DNA of 64,000 nt from JBBROS01 sp965260935 (lineage in GTDB: Bacteria > Pseudomonadota > Alphaproteobacteria > Acetobacterales > Acetobacteraceae). Made by a program: the position numbers and the translations under genes. The notes below the pieces were generated by a model. It was not told where the DNA came from. It did not search any database and was given only the letters and a program-made list of their open reading frames with translations. Below, piece after piece: positions 52,101 through 60,142 of the stretch. Each line of letters starts with the position of its first letter. Position 1 is the first letter of the stretch. Where the stretch lies: assembly GCA_965260935.1 (NCBI GenBank), contig OZ253374.1, forward strand, positions 868,001 through 932,000, read 5' to 3'.

Positions 52101-52721
52101 TCGACGGTGCAGGCGATCATGAGCCAGACGCTGCGCCAGAACGGGTCGTTCGACGAGTTCGCCCAGGCGTTCGAAGGCCGGCTCCGCGCCTTGGCGCAGG
52201 CGCACGACCTCCTGGTCGAGAAGGAGTGGGTGGGCGCCGACATCGGCCAGATCGTCGAGGACGTCCTGGCGCCCTATCGCACGCACGGCGTCGACAGGAT
52301 CGCGGTCGACGGCGCGAGGCTTACGCTGCGGCCTCAGGCCGGGGTCGCGGTGACGATGATCTTGCACGAGCTGGCGACCAACGCCGTCAAGTACGGCGCA
52401 TTGTCCGTCCCGGCGGGCAAGCTCTCGGTGGACTGGCATCGGCAAGGAACGGGAGCGGCGGAGCGGCTGCACGTGCGGTGGAGCGAGTCCGGCGGCCCAA
52501 AGGTCGCGCCGCCCTCGCGCCAGGGTTTCGGCACGAAGCTGATCGAGCGAAGCACGGCTTACGAACTCGGCGGCACGGCGACGCTGGAGTACCTGGAGGA
52601 GGGGCTGCGCTGCGAATTGATCTTTCCATGCGCAGCGGGGCCAGGGACGGCAACCGGCGTTTCGTCGCCGCATGGGGAAGCCGACGACCGTTCTGACCAA
52701 CTTGAAGAGTCTTGTGGCTGA
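49104..52721 (+). CDS. CheB-CheR-PAS-HWE histidine kinase fusion
   Basis: A 1,205-residue multidomain sensor. An N-terminal CheB methylesterase domain has GASAGG (Ser38) and His65, but SGTGTNG has Asn157 where the catalytic Asp is expected. A CheR methyltransferase domain (about 230-490) has VWVPACATGEEAYS. A long Glu-rich coiled coil (about 665-735) with repeated NEEL units and two PAS segments follow. The C-terminal HWE-type kinase has His993 in LNHRVKN, the ATP-binding NAVKYGALS, and W-S-E at 1126-1128. Start ATG 49104; the frame continues upstream without a better start. No response regulator or chemoreceptor gene is adjacent. Probably a general stress or photosensory-type regulator. Confidence 0.92.
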   Translation: MPDEQDRIETPDLSLSADAASPTRLNASTVPLVGLGASAGGIDALGDFFDAMPADSGLAFLVVLHLDPTQGSHLASVLAHRTAMPVIEIEDGMTAVADRVHVIAPNRALTVDGDTLRLTEPDEPRGRRHPIDVLFKSLAGQRQTRTAAIVLSGTGTNGTQGLKEVKAAGGLILVQDPANLRFDGMPRSAIDAGLADRVLAPSDMPGALQDYFRHSYVSAPDGLADASRNGQAELEKVLAILRARSGQEFRSYKPATLMRRINRRMSLRNLNRFEDYLDLLRVEPDEIQSLVRDLLISVTSFFRDKDAWSALAETVVAPLVADRENGSAIRVWVPACATGEEAYSVAMLLVEQAEAAHKRFEIKIFASDLLESNLNGARAGVYPGSSVETLSSGRIRRFFDKLDGSYQARSSLRELIVFAKQDLLREPPFSRMDLVTCRNMLIYVEPDAQRRAVALFHFALREGGRLFLGSAETVGRADDLFETVSKKWRIYRRVGPTRHDIVSFPVPGGHPSPQHRADPAASPEPSARATETARRALLDRYAPASVLIDQKGRVLYFHGDTGDYLKQPNGEPTRDLLAMARDGLLARLRGALQTVDGGGEDVSFTAQIRRADALHPVRVTLAPLPAAQHASGLVLVTFEPEAADPRPVPPQVDGGQANDALEQELRSTRTELQGTIEQLESVNEELKAANEEATSMNEELQSTNEELETSKEELQSFNEELHSVNNQLQHKVGELDQVSNDLANLLSGTEIATLFLDMEFRIKWFSPATRHLLDLQTGDIGRPINHFAPKFVDERLLDDAHSALDRLVTLEAEIQSSEGRWYLRRVLPYRTRDNRIAGLVITFIDIHERKLASDMVNEARIYAQAIVATVRQPLIVLDADLRVRSANRATQAMFELPTEDIEGKLVYEVASEKLSGARLRGVLEEVLPKNQMFEDMEVAFGPEGAGQRTVLLNGRRLERNGGRERLILLAAEEITERKRAAAHQEMLIGELNHRVKNVLSTVQAIMSQTLRQNGSFDEFAQAFEGRLRALAQAHDLLVEKEWVGADIGQIVEDVLAPYRTHGVDRIAVDGARLTLRPQAGVAVTMILHELATNAVKYGALSVPAGKLSVDWHRQGTGAAERLHVRWSESGGPKVAPPSRQGFGTKLIERSTAYELGGTATLEYLEEGLRCELIFPCAAGPGTATGVSSPHGEADDRSDQLEESCG

Positions 52722-52987
52722 AAACGAGGCGATGACGCTTGAAGCCATGCTTGCCCGGCGTCGGCGCGGCCACGCCGCCGGCCGGCAATAGTCCCGGATT
52801 GAGCAGCGGCAGGACAGCGGATCAGGAAATCCGGAGCTGGCGTCCTCCCGGCTCTTGAACCGGCGTTGGAGCCGGCCAAAGTCTATGGCAACCCCTGGTC
52901 CGGGCCCCTCTGGCAGGCGCTTCCGGCGCGCCCGCGATGTCGGACCGATCCGACATCGCCTGCCGGGAGAAAAGGAACGTCCTTCCC

Positions 52988-53365
52988 GTGGACCTCGCAT
53001 TCCTTGCCGCGGAGTGGCTGGGCAAGCCGTCGTGGATGTGGCTCGGCTTCTTCGCCGTCGTCGGTGCCCTGCTCATGCTCGACCTGGGCGTGCTGCACCG
53101 CAGCAACCGCGAGATCGGGGTGCGCGAAAGCCTGCTCCTGTCGTCGGGCTACATCGGGCTCGGCCTGCTGTTCGGCGGCTGGGTGTGGTGGCAGCTCGGC
53201 CCCGACCGGGGCGCCGTTCCGGCCCTGCCGCCCCCGCGCCCACGCGGGCCGCTCACCGCCCAGGCGAAAGCCGTGCCGGGCATTCGGGCCTGGGATGCCG
53301 AGCTGCCCGCCGCGGTGATGGCGCCGTCGCCCCTTGCCCGGCCGGCGCTTGCCCTCGCCGGATAG
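52988..53365 (+). pseudogene. TerC-family membrane protein, N-terminal fragment
   Basis: The conceptual product begins MDLAFLAAEWLGKPSWMWLG and continues LMLDLGVLHRSNREIG and GLGLLFGGWVWWQLG, the first two spans of TerC-type (tellurite resistance/metal homeostasis) proteins including the conserved Asp. After about residue 65 the sequence becomes Pro/Arg-rich and unrelated, and the remaining spans are lost. It is probably a rearranged gene remnant; a short two-span protein could still be expressed. Confidence 0.6.
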
Positions 53366-53456
53366 GCGGCGGCCGTGGCCGGTCCGGCTCGCCCGCCGCG
53401 GCCGGCCCCCCCGGCACATGCCGCACCCCCAAAACAAACCCATCTCGGAGGAGTCG

Positions 53457-54065
53457 ATGAGCAACGATTTTCTGTTGGACCGCAAAAAGGGCCTGGAGGA
53501 CGCGTATTTCGCCCAGCAGGAAGCGCTCCTGCGCCGGCGATGGGCGCAGGAAGGAACGGCACAGGCCCGCAGGGAGGACCTGTCCGCCGCGTCGGGGATC
53601 ACCGACGGGGCGTTGCTGGACAGGCTGGCCGCCCTCGGCGTCACCGGCGAAAAGCTGGCTGCCCTGTCCCAAGCGCCGCTGGCCCTCATGGCATGGGCGG
53701 ACGGGAAGGTGGACGAGCAGGAGCGCAAGGCGGCCCTCGCGCACGCCGGGCAGCACGGGCTGGCCGAGCACGATGCGGCATACGAGCTGCTGAACGGATG
53801 GCTGACCCGGCGCCCCCCGCCGGAGCTGCTTGCCGTCTGGAAGGACTACGTGGCGGCGCTGTCGCCGGCGATGGACGACGCGGCGCGGGATGCGCTCAAG
53901 GGCAAGGCCCTGAGCGGGGCGCGAGCCGTCGCGGAAGCCGCGGGCGGTTTTCTGGGCGTTGTCGGCGCCAGGATCTCGCCGGCCGAACGCTCCCTCCTAA
54001 CGGAGCTGGAAAGCGCCTGTCTCGGCGGGCCTCAGCAGGAACCGGCGGCTGGCCGCAGCAATTGA
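53457..54065 (+). CDS. TerB-like helical protein
   Basis: A 202-residue soluble helical protein. The central LMAWADGKVDEQERKAALAH matches the TerB/DUF533 type acidic repeat, which binds metal in tellurite-resistance TerB. A strong RBS (GGAGGAG) precedes ATG 53457. It lies just after the TerC fragment, so a former terB/terC-type gene pair is plausible. Whether it still binds metal or only resembles the family is undetermined. Confidence 0.6.
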   Translation: MSNDFLLDRKKGLEDAYFAQQEALLRRRWAQEGTAQARREDLSAASGITDGALLDRLAALGVTGEKLAALSQAPLALMAWADGKVDEQERKAALAHAGQHGLAEHDAAYELLNGWLTRRPPPELLAVWKDYVAALSPAMDDAARDALKGKALSGARAVAEAAGGFLGVVGARISPAERSLLTELESACLGGPQQEPAAGRSN

Positions 54066-54339
54066 CGCGGCCGCACCGCACTCGAAGCGCTGCCGACAAC
54101 GCGGCCAGCTTGGCCCACGGCCGGCTTGCAGGCCGGAAGTGAGCCAGGCAGCCGGGCGGGACGACGCCCGTCCGCCCGGCCCATGCCGTCTGCCTGTATC
54201 TCCGCTTTCCCCTGAGCCTAAGCCTGGCAGGCGAGCTGCTGGCAACGCGCGGCATCGGCCTCAGCCACGGTTGAGCCGCGAAGCGGATCAACGGGCGTCG
54301 GCGGGCGGAGTTGGCCAATGGTCCGCTGGCGCGGCCAGT

Positions 54340-54465
54340 GGAATGGTCAACGGAGGAGCTGGCGTTCGGACCAGGCTTGGCCAACCAGGTCCGCCGCAGG
54401 CTCCCTGTGGCCGGCGGTACATGGACGAGGCCGTGCTGACGGTCGCCGGCGTGAAGCATTGGCCT
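54340..54465 (+). pseudogene. IS6-family transposase fragment
   Basis: Conceptual sequence FGPGLANQVRRRLPVAGGTW followed in another frame by MDEAVLTVAGVKHWP matches the start of the DDE domain of IS6/IS26-like transposases (WHxDE...IxGxxHWLWRA). A deletion of a few bases lies between TW and MDEA, and the sequence is cut off by the 54469 repeat. The rest of 54066-54339 holds no recognisable gene. Confidence 0.6.
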
Positions 54466-54468
54466 TTG

Positions 54469-54574
54469 AGCATCATTCGGCAGAGCGTGCCGGCACGCTC
54501 TGCCGGTAAAATGATACGTCCTCAAAGGTTTCTAAGCAGGCTTGCGTAGCACAAGCCATGTAAGCCTGCTTAGG
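54469..54574. repeat. Double-hairpin dispersed repeat, copy 1
   Basis: A 106-bp unit with a perfect 13-bp inverted repeat (GGCAGAGCGTGCC/GGCACGCTCTGCC) in its first half and a second hairpin (TAAGCAGGCTT ... AAGCCTGCTTA) in its second half. It is about 85% identical by eye to copy 2 at 56630-56737, in the same orientation. It truncates the IS6 fragment. A MITE- or REP-like role, or bidirectional termination, is possible. Confidence 0.8.
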
Positions 54575-54674
54575 GCGCGCGGTGAAACCAGAACGGCACT
54601 GTGCCGGACATCCTCCTCATTCAAGCAAAGCCAGCGCTCCGACTCGCGCTGCGCCTCCTGAATGTGTCGAAGCG

Positions 54675-54935
54675 CTAGCGCGTGAAAGTCGGCTCGGGCG
54701 AGCGGCTGCTGCCGGGCTTGGGCGTGACCCCGACCACCTCCGGCGGCTGCTCGGATTGGTCGGCTTTGTGCTGCGACTGGTTGAGGTTGGGGATAGGCTG
54801 GTTGCGCTGCTGGCCTTGCGCGCCTCCGGGCTGGGCCTCGCGCGCGGGGGGCGTCTGCGCGCTCGCGGCAGGAGCGCTGAGCAAGGCCGGGGCCGCCAAG
54901 CCTGCGGCAAGCAGAAATGCGAGAGCTCGTTTCAT
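54675..54935 (-). CDS. Small secreted Pro/Gln-rich hypothetical protein
   Basis: An 86-residue product with a clear signal peptide (MKRALAFLLAAGLAAPALLS, cleavage near ASA-QT) and a low-complexity mature part rich in Gln, Pro, Gly and Asn (QPGGAQGQQRNQPIPNLNQ). An AGGA-type RBS lies upstream of ATG 54935. It diverges from kdsB and has no recognised domain. A cell-envelope or stress role is only a guess. Confidence 0.7.
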   Translation of the reverse strand: MKRALAFLLAAGLAAPALLSAPAASAQTPPAREAQPGGAQGQQRNQPIPNLNQSQHKADQSEQPPEVVGVTPKPGSSRSPEPTFTR

Positions 54936-55042
54936 CGTTCAATCCTTTCGAACCGTTGCGTGGGCGACGGCCGCTACCTAATGTGCCGCCATCTTATGCC
55001 CAGCCCTCCCAACAAACAAAGCGCGCGCCCGAGAACCCAATC

Positions 55043-55780
55043 GTGAACCCCATCGTGGTGATCCCGGCCCGCATGGCCTCCACCCGCTTGCCCGGCAAGC
55101 CCCTCGCCCTGATCAACGGCCGTCCGATGATCCTGCACGTGCTGCGCCGGGCGCGCGAGGCCGGGATCGGCCCGGTGGCGGTCGCCTGCGCCGAGCCCGA
55201 GATCGCGGACGCCGTGCGAACCGAAGGAGGAACCGCGGTATTGACGAACCCGGCGCTGCCCTCTGGGTCGGACCGGGCGCATGCGGCAATGGCGGCGCTG
55301 GACCCGGAGAACCGCCACGACGTGGTGGTGAACCTGCAAGGCGACTTCCCGACCATCTCGCCAGCAAGCATCCGCGCGGTCCTGGCGCCGCTCGAGCACC
55401 CGGCGATCGATATCGGAACCCTGGTGACGCCGGTCCGGACGGCAGAAGAAGCGGCCGCATCGCAGGTGGTCAAGGCGGCCTGCGTGTTCGCGCCGGGCCA
55501 GACGGTCGCGCGGGCGCTGTATTTCAGCCGGTCGCCGGTGCCGTCGGGCGAGGGGCTGTTGTGGCACCATATCGGCGTCTACGCCTACCGCCGCGCGGCG
55601 CTCGCGCGGTTCGTCGCCTTGCCCGAAAGCGGGCTGGAGCGGCGGGAACGTCTTGAACAGTTGCGGGCGCTGGAAGCCGGGATGCAAATCGGCTGCGCCC
55701 AAGTGCAGGACGCCCCGTTCGGGGTCGATACGCCGGAAGACCTGGAGCGGGCACGGATGGCATTGGGAGGGAAAGCATGA
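55043..55780 (+). CDS. kdsB: 3-deoxy-manno-octulosonate cytidylyltransferase
   Basis: Activates Kdo as CMP-Kdo for lipid A inner core synthesis. The 245-residue product has the typical N-terminus NPIVVIPARMASTRLPGKPL, NLQGDFP in the nucleotide-binding loop, and the C-terminal FGVDTPEDLE. Start GTG 55043 places the product at standard length. It overlaps pheA by ATGA, the common alphaproteobacterial pair. Confidence 0.96.
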   Translation: MNPIVVIPARMASTRLPGKPLALINGRPMILHVLRRAREAGIGPVAVACAEPEIADAVRTEGGTAVLTNPALPSGSDRAHAAMAALDPENRHDVVVNLQGDFPTISPASIRAVLAPLEHPAIDIGTLVTPVRTAEEAAASQVVKAACVFAPGQTVARALYFSRSPVPSGEGLLWHHIGVYAYRRAALARFVALPESGLERRERLEQLRALEAGMQIGCAQVQDAPFGVDTPEDLERARMALGGKA

Positions 55781-56616
55781 TCGCGTTCCAGGGGCTTCCG
55801 GGCGCCTACTCGGAGATGGCGTGCCGGAGCGCCTATCCGGAATTGGAGACGATGCCGTGCGAAACGTTCGAGCACGCGATGGACGCGGTGCGGGATGGCC
55901 GCGCCGGGCTTGCCATGCTGGCGTGCGAGAACAGCCTGGCGGGCCGGGTGCCGGACATCCACTCGCTGCTGCCGGACAGCGGTCTCTCGATCGTCGGCGA
56001 GCAGTTCCTGCGGGTGGAGCACTGCCTCCTGGCCTCGCCCGGAACGCGGATCGGCCAGGTCAAGCGGGTCCACTCGCATTCGGTGGCGCTGGGCCAGGTG
56101 CGCGGGCTGCTGCGGGAGCTGGGAGCCGCGCCGGTGGTGGAAGCGGACACGGCGGGTTCCGCGATGATGGTGGCGCAGTGGGGCCGCCCGGAGGAGGCGG
56201 CGGTCGCCTCAAGGCTGGCGGCGGACCTGTACGGCCTGGACGTGCTGCGGTCCAACGTGGAGGACGCCAGCAACAACACGACCCGGTTCTACGTGGCGGC
56301 GCGCGAGCCCGCCGTGTTCCCGGCAAACCGGGACGGGCTGATGACGACGTTCGTGTTCCGGATACGCAACGTGCCGGCGGCTTTGTACAAGGCGCTGGGC
56401 GGGTTCGCGACCAACGGCGTCAACATGACCCGGCTGGAAAGCTACATGCTGCACGGCCAGTTCACCGCAACCCAGTTCCTCTGCGACGTGGACGGGCACC
56501 CGGAGCAGGCCGGGCTGCGTCTGGCGCTGGAAGAGCTGACGTTCTTCTCGCGCGAGGTGAAGATCCTCGGGGTTTACGAGCGGTCGGCGTTTCGCGATAC
56601 GGTGGGCTCTGATTAA
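55777..56616 (+). CDS. pheA: Prephenate dehydratase
   Basis: Converts prephenate to phenylpyruvate in phenylalanine biosynthesis. The 279-residue product has the PDT domain (FQGLPGAYSE, CENSLAGRV, STTRF-equivalent NNTTRFYV) and a C-terminal ACT regulatory domain (from about residue 190) with the LESYM motif, which is expected to bind phenylalanine. It is a monofunctional dehydratase (no chorismate mutase domain). Overlaps kdsB. Confidence 0.96.
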   Translation: MIAFQGLPGAYSEMACRSAYPELETMPCETFEHAMDAVRDGRAGLAMLACENSLAGRVPDIHSLLPDSGLSIVGEQFLRVEHCLLASPGTRIGQVKRVHSHSVALGQVRGLLRELGAAPVVEADTAGSAMMVAQWGRPEEAAVASRLAADLYGLDVLRSNVEDASNNTTRFYVAAREPAVFPANRDGLMTTFVFRIRNVPAALYKALGGFATNGVNMTRLESYMLHGQFTATQFLCDVDGHPEQAGLRLALEELTFFSREVKILGVYERSAFRDTVGSD

Positions 56617-56629
56617 GGCCGAGGCGCTG

Positions 56630-56737
56630 CCTAAGCATCATTCGGGGGAGCGTGCTGCCACGCTGCCGGTAAAATGATGCATCTTCAAAGGTTCCTAAGC
56701 AGGCTTGCGTGGCACAAGCCACGCAAGCCTGCTTAGG
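56630..56737. repeat. Double-hairpin dispersed repeat, copy 2
   Basis: The second copy of the 54469-54574 unit. It is bounded by CCTAAGCA (56630) and TGCTTAGG (56730-56737) as terminal inverted repeats. Its second half is a perfect 20-bp stem with a 4-nt loop (CCTAAGCAGGCTTGCGTGGC and its complement, 56694-56737), followed by no U-tract. It lies 14 bp after the pheA stop and may also stop transcription of kdsB-pheA. Confidence 0.85.
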
Positions 56738-56769
56738 CCCCAAACGCCATGCATGAGGGAGGCGGCCAC

Positions 56770-57507
56770 ATGAAGAACGCTTTGGTGACCGGGGCTGGCA
56801 GCGGCGTGGGCCGCGCCGCGGCGCAGGCGCTTGCCCGGGCCGGGTGGCGGGTGGCGCTGGTGGGCCGGCATCGGGAATCGCTGGAGGAAACGGCGGGCAA
56901 AGATCGGGAGCGTTGCCTCGTTTTGCCGTTCGATGTCTCGGATGCCGGGGCAGTTGCCGCCGGGTTCGCCGAGATGGAGCGGGCCTGGGGGCGGCTCGAC
57001 CTGCTGTTCAACAACGCCGGGTCCGGAACCCCGGCAACGGCGCCGGACGAGCTTTCGACCGAGGCCTGGATGAAGGTCGTGGGCGTGAACCTCAACGGCT
57101 CGTTCTTCTGCGCCCGCGAGGCGTTCCGGATCATGCGGGCGCAATCGCCGCAAGGCGGGCGGATCATCAACAACGGCAGCATCAGCGCCTACGCGCCCCG
57201 GCCCGGCAGCATCGCCTACACGACAACCAAGCACGCGATCACCGGCCTGACCAAATGCCTCTCGCTGGACGGGCGGGCGTTCGACATCGCGGCCAGCCAG
57301 ATCGACATCGGCAACGCGGCGACCCCGATGACGGAGCGCATGATATCGGGCGTGCCGCAGGCGAACGGGACGACGATGACGGAGCCGCGCATGGACGTGG
57401 AGCACGTGGCGGACATGGTGGCGCATATCGCCGGCCTGCCTCTCTCGGCGAATGTTCAGACAGTAACGGTGATGGCAACCAAGATGCCGTTCGTCGGGCG
57501 GGGATGA
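56770..57507 (+). CDS. Short-chain dehydrogenase/reductase
   Basis: A 245-residue SDR with nucleotide-binding TGAGSGVG, the NNAG structural motif, and catalytic Ser and Tyr-x3-Lys in SISAYAPRPGSIAYTTTKH. The start ATG 56770 follows GGAGG; a leading in-frame ATG at 56749 lacks one. The substrate is unknown. It stands alone between the repeat and a convergent methyltransferase gene. Confidence 0.92.
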   Translation: MKNALVTGAGSGVGRAAAQALARAGWRVALVGRHRESLEETAGKDRERCLVLPFDVSDAGAVAAGFAEMERAWGRLDLLFNNAGSGTPATAPDELSTEAWMKVVGVNLNGSFFCAREAFRIMRAQSPQGGRIINNGSISAYAPRPGSIAYTTTKHAITGLTKCLSLDGRAFDIAASQIDIGNAATPMTERMISGVPQANGTTMTEPRMDVEHVADMVAHIAGLPLSANVQTVTVMATKMPFVGRG

Positions 57508-57582
57508 ACCGGGCCGTGTGCGCTTGAAATGGCAGCCTGAGGCGGCTTTACGAGCCTTCGGTCATCGGTGCCCCCGTCCGGT

Positions 57583-58200
57583 TCACCGCGTCCCGATCAC
57601 GACCCAGAGCGGGTCGGTTCCCACGGGCGTATGCGACCACGTCTGTATCCCCCCGAACCCGGCCGCCTGCATGTAGCCCATGACCAGCCGCTGCTGGTCC
57701 GGCCCGCCCAAGGCTTGCCAGATCGCGACCGCCTTGGTCGGGAAGCAGCGGTTGCTGAAGGAGATGACGAACGGCGCGCCGGGGCGGAGCACGCGGGCAA
57801 CCTCCCGGAACGCCTCGACCGGGCGCTGCAAGTATTGCACCGAGACGCACAGGCAGGCGCCGTCGACGCTGCCCGCCTCCAGCGGCAGGGCCGGCTCTGC
57901 GTTCAGATCCTGCACGAACCAGCGCGACAGGCGAGGATTGGCGGCAAGCTCGTCGGCGTTCATGCCATGCCCGACGACCTGAGCAAAGGCGGCTTCCTCC
58001 GGCAAGTGGCTGACCCAACTGCTCATCAGATCGAGGATGACGCCGCCTTCGGGCAGGGTCTGCCGGTAGACCTGGGTGACGGCGGCGATAGCCCCGTCGT
58101 CGATATGGGTGACGAACCGGGGCTGGGCGTAGAACGCCGCATCTGGCGAAGGGTCCGCCTTGTCGAACGCGCCGTCGGGAAGGCCGGGAAGCTGCTGCAT
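57583..58200 (-). CDS. SAM-dependent methyltransferase
   Basis: A 205-residue class I methyltransferase, with motif I region ILDLMSSWVSHLPE (Met/Ser-rich instead of the usual GxGxG, as in one small family), GMNADEL and VARVLRPGAPFVISFSN. The start ATG 58200 is chosen because the frame upstream is not conserved. Its gene follows the TRAP transporter gene by 104 bp on the same strand. Confidence 0.83.
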   Translation of the reverse strand: MQQLPGLPDGAFDKADPSPDAAFYAQPRFVTHIDDGAIAAVTQVYRQTLPEGGVILDLMSSWVSHLPEEAAFAQVVGHGMNADELAANPRLSRWFVQDLNAEPALPLEAGSVDGACLCVSVQYLQRPVEAFREVARVLRPGAPFVISFSNRCFPTKAVAIWQALGGPDQQRLVMGYMQAAGFGGIQTWSHTPVGTDPLWVVIGTR

Positions 58201-58304
58201 GGAGCGGCATATCGGCGCGGGCGTCCGATGCGCGAGGGACAGGGCCGGAATAAAAAACGGCCACAGCGGCCCAGGGCTCGTCCATGCGCCGCGCCGCCCG
58301 CCCG

Positions 58305-59612
58305 TCAGCCGCCGGAAAACATCGTCCGCGGCAAAAACAGCGCGATGCCCGGAAAAACGGCGAGCAGCAGCACCATCAGCAACAGGATAGCGAAGAACGG
58401 CGCCGTAGCCGCGGCGATGCGGAAGATGTCCTGCCCCGTCAGCCCCTGGATAACGAACAGGTTGAACCCGACCGGCGGCGTGATCTGCGCCATCTCGACC
58501 ACGATCACGAGGTAGATCCCGAACCACACCAGGTCGAACCCGGCCTGCGTCACCAGCGGCATGATCACCGACGTGGTCAGCACCACCATCGAGATGCCGT
58601 CCAGGAAGCAGCCCAGCGCCATGTAGAACACGGTCAGCGCCGCCAGCAGCGCGTAGGGGGACAGCCCGAGCGAGCCGATCCAGGCGGCAAGCTCGCGCGG
58701 CAGCCCGGTGAAGCCCATGGCCGCGGTCACCACCGCCGCGCCGGCAAGGATGAATGCGATCATGGCGGAAACCCTCGTCGCGGCCATCAGGCCGTCGCGG
58801 AAGCTCCGCCAGCTCAGCGCCCCTTGCGCCCGCGCGATAATCAGCGAAAGGACGACGCCGATAACGGCCGCCTCGGTGGGCGACGCGAAGCCGCCGTAGA
58901 TCGAGCCGATGACCCCGGCGATCAGCAGGATAACGGGGGCGATGCGTCCGGCGGAGCGCAGCCTGCTTTCCGCCGCGATCACGTCGGCGGCGGGAGGCAT
59001 CAGCGACGGCTTCACCGTGGCAACAAGCGCGACGTAACCCATGAACAGGACCGCCAGCAGGACGCCGGGAACGATGCCGGCGATGAACAGCCGGGCGATC
59101 GACTCCTCGACCGCCGCGCCGTAGACGATCAGGATGATGGACGGCGGGATCAACAGCCCCAGCGTGCCGGCCCCGGCCAGCGACCCCACGGCGATGCTCT
59201 GGCTGTAGCCCCGGCGGCGCAACTCGGGCAGCGAGATCTTGCCGACCGTCTGCGTCGTGGCCGCCGACGAGCCGGAAATGGCGGCGAAGATGGCGCAGCC
59301 GACGATGTTGACGTGCACCAGCCGCCCGGGCAGCCGTCGCATCAGCGGCGCAAGCCCGGCGAACAGATCCTCGGACAGCCGCGAGCGGAACAGGATCTCG
59401 CCCATCCAGATGAACATCGGCAACGCGGTCAGGTCCCACGAGGTCGAGGCCGACCAGAACGTGGTGGCGAGGATGCTGGCCTCGGGCAGCGCCGGGCGGG
59501 TGAGCAGCGCCGCCAGCGCGGTCAGCGTCAGCGCCAGCGACACCCAAAGCCCGCAGGCGAGTGCTGTGAACAGCACGGCGATCAGCAGGATGGAGATCCC
59601 GGCGACGCTCAT
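58305..59612 (-). CDS. dctM: TRAP transporter large permease (DctM)
   Basis: A 435-residue, twelve-span membrane subunit of a tripartite ATP-independent periplasmic transporter, which uses the ion gradient to import carboxylates or similar acids. DctM signatures include PMFIWMGEILFRS and LIPPSIILIVYG. It overlaps dctQ by ATGA-type stop/start (59612). Confidence 0.95.
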   Translation of the reverse strand: MSVAGISILLIAVLFTALACGLWVSLALTLTALAALLTRPALPEASILATTFWSASTSWDLTALPMFIWMGEILFRSRLSEDLFAGLAPLMRRLPGRLVHVNIVGCAIFAAISGSSAATTQTVGKISLPELRRRGYSQSIAVGSLAGAGTLGLLIPPSIILIVYGAAVEESIARLFIAGIVPGVLLAVLFMGYVALVATVKPSLMPPAADVIAAESRLRSAGRIAPVILLIAGVIGSIYGGFASPTEAAVIGVVLSLIIARAQGALSWRSFRDGLMAATRVSAMIAFILAGAAVVTAAMGFTGLPRELAAWIGSLGLSPYALLAALTVFYMALGCFLDGISMVVLTTSVIMPLVTQAGFDLVWFGIYLVIVVEMAQITPPVGFNLFVIQGLTGQDIFRIAAATAPFFAILLLMVLLLAVFPGIALFLPRTMFSGG

Positions 59613-60136
59613 CAGGCCGCGCTGGTCTCGGCCGCGGCTTGAACGGGGGAGAACGCGCGGTCCACGAGCGCGACGGCAAGGATGCCGAGGCCGACGGCGA
59701 GCGTGCTCTGCGGCAAGGCGAGCGGCACGGCGACGATGCCGTAGGACACGTCGCCGTAGCTGAAGCTCTTATACGCCAGCGCGGCGCACGCATAGGCGGC
59801 AAAGCCGGCCAGCCCGGCGGCAAGCAGCGCGACGCCGGCGTCGAGCAGGCGGCGAAGGGCGTCGGGAAGCCGGCTCGTGAGCAGGTCGACCCTGATATGG
59901 ACATTCCAGGCCAGCGTGTCGGCCAGTGCCAGGAACGTGGCGCCCGCAAGCAGGAACCCGGAAACTTCGGCAAGCGACGGAACAACGAAGCCCGTGGGCG
60001 GGATGCCCAAGGCGCCAAGCGCGGCGTCGAGCAGGCGGGCAACAACCTGAAGCGCCACAAGCGCGGCGATGGCAACGAGGCACAAGGCCGCCAGCCCGCC
60101 GGAAACGCGGTAAAGGGCGTCGAGGCTACGGCGCAT
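59612..60136 (-). CDS. dctQ: TRAP transporter small permease (DctQ)
   Basis: A 174-residue four-span membrane protein that bridges the binding protein and DctM. Typical features are VARLLDAALGAL, WNVHIRVDLLTSRLPD and an Ala-rich C-terminus. It starts at ATG 60136, 6 bp after the dctP stop. It is encoded between dctP and dctM. Confidence 0.93.
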   Translation of the reverse strand: MRRSLDALYRVSGGLAALCLVAIAALVALQVVARLLDAALGALGIPPTGFVVPSLAEVSGFLLAGATFLALADTLAWNVHIRVDLLTSRLPDALRRLLDAGVALLAAGLAGFAAYACAALAYKSFSYGDVSYGIVAVPLALPQSTLAVGLGILAVALVDRAFSPVQAAAETSAA

Positions 60137-60142
60137 GAGAAA

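Noticed and set aside
57583..60075. 830-codon frame joining the methyltransferase with sequence opposite the TRAP genes
   Set aside because: Only the last 205 residues are family-like; the rest is an alternative frame of dctM and dctQ.
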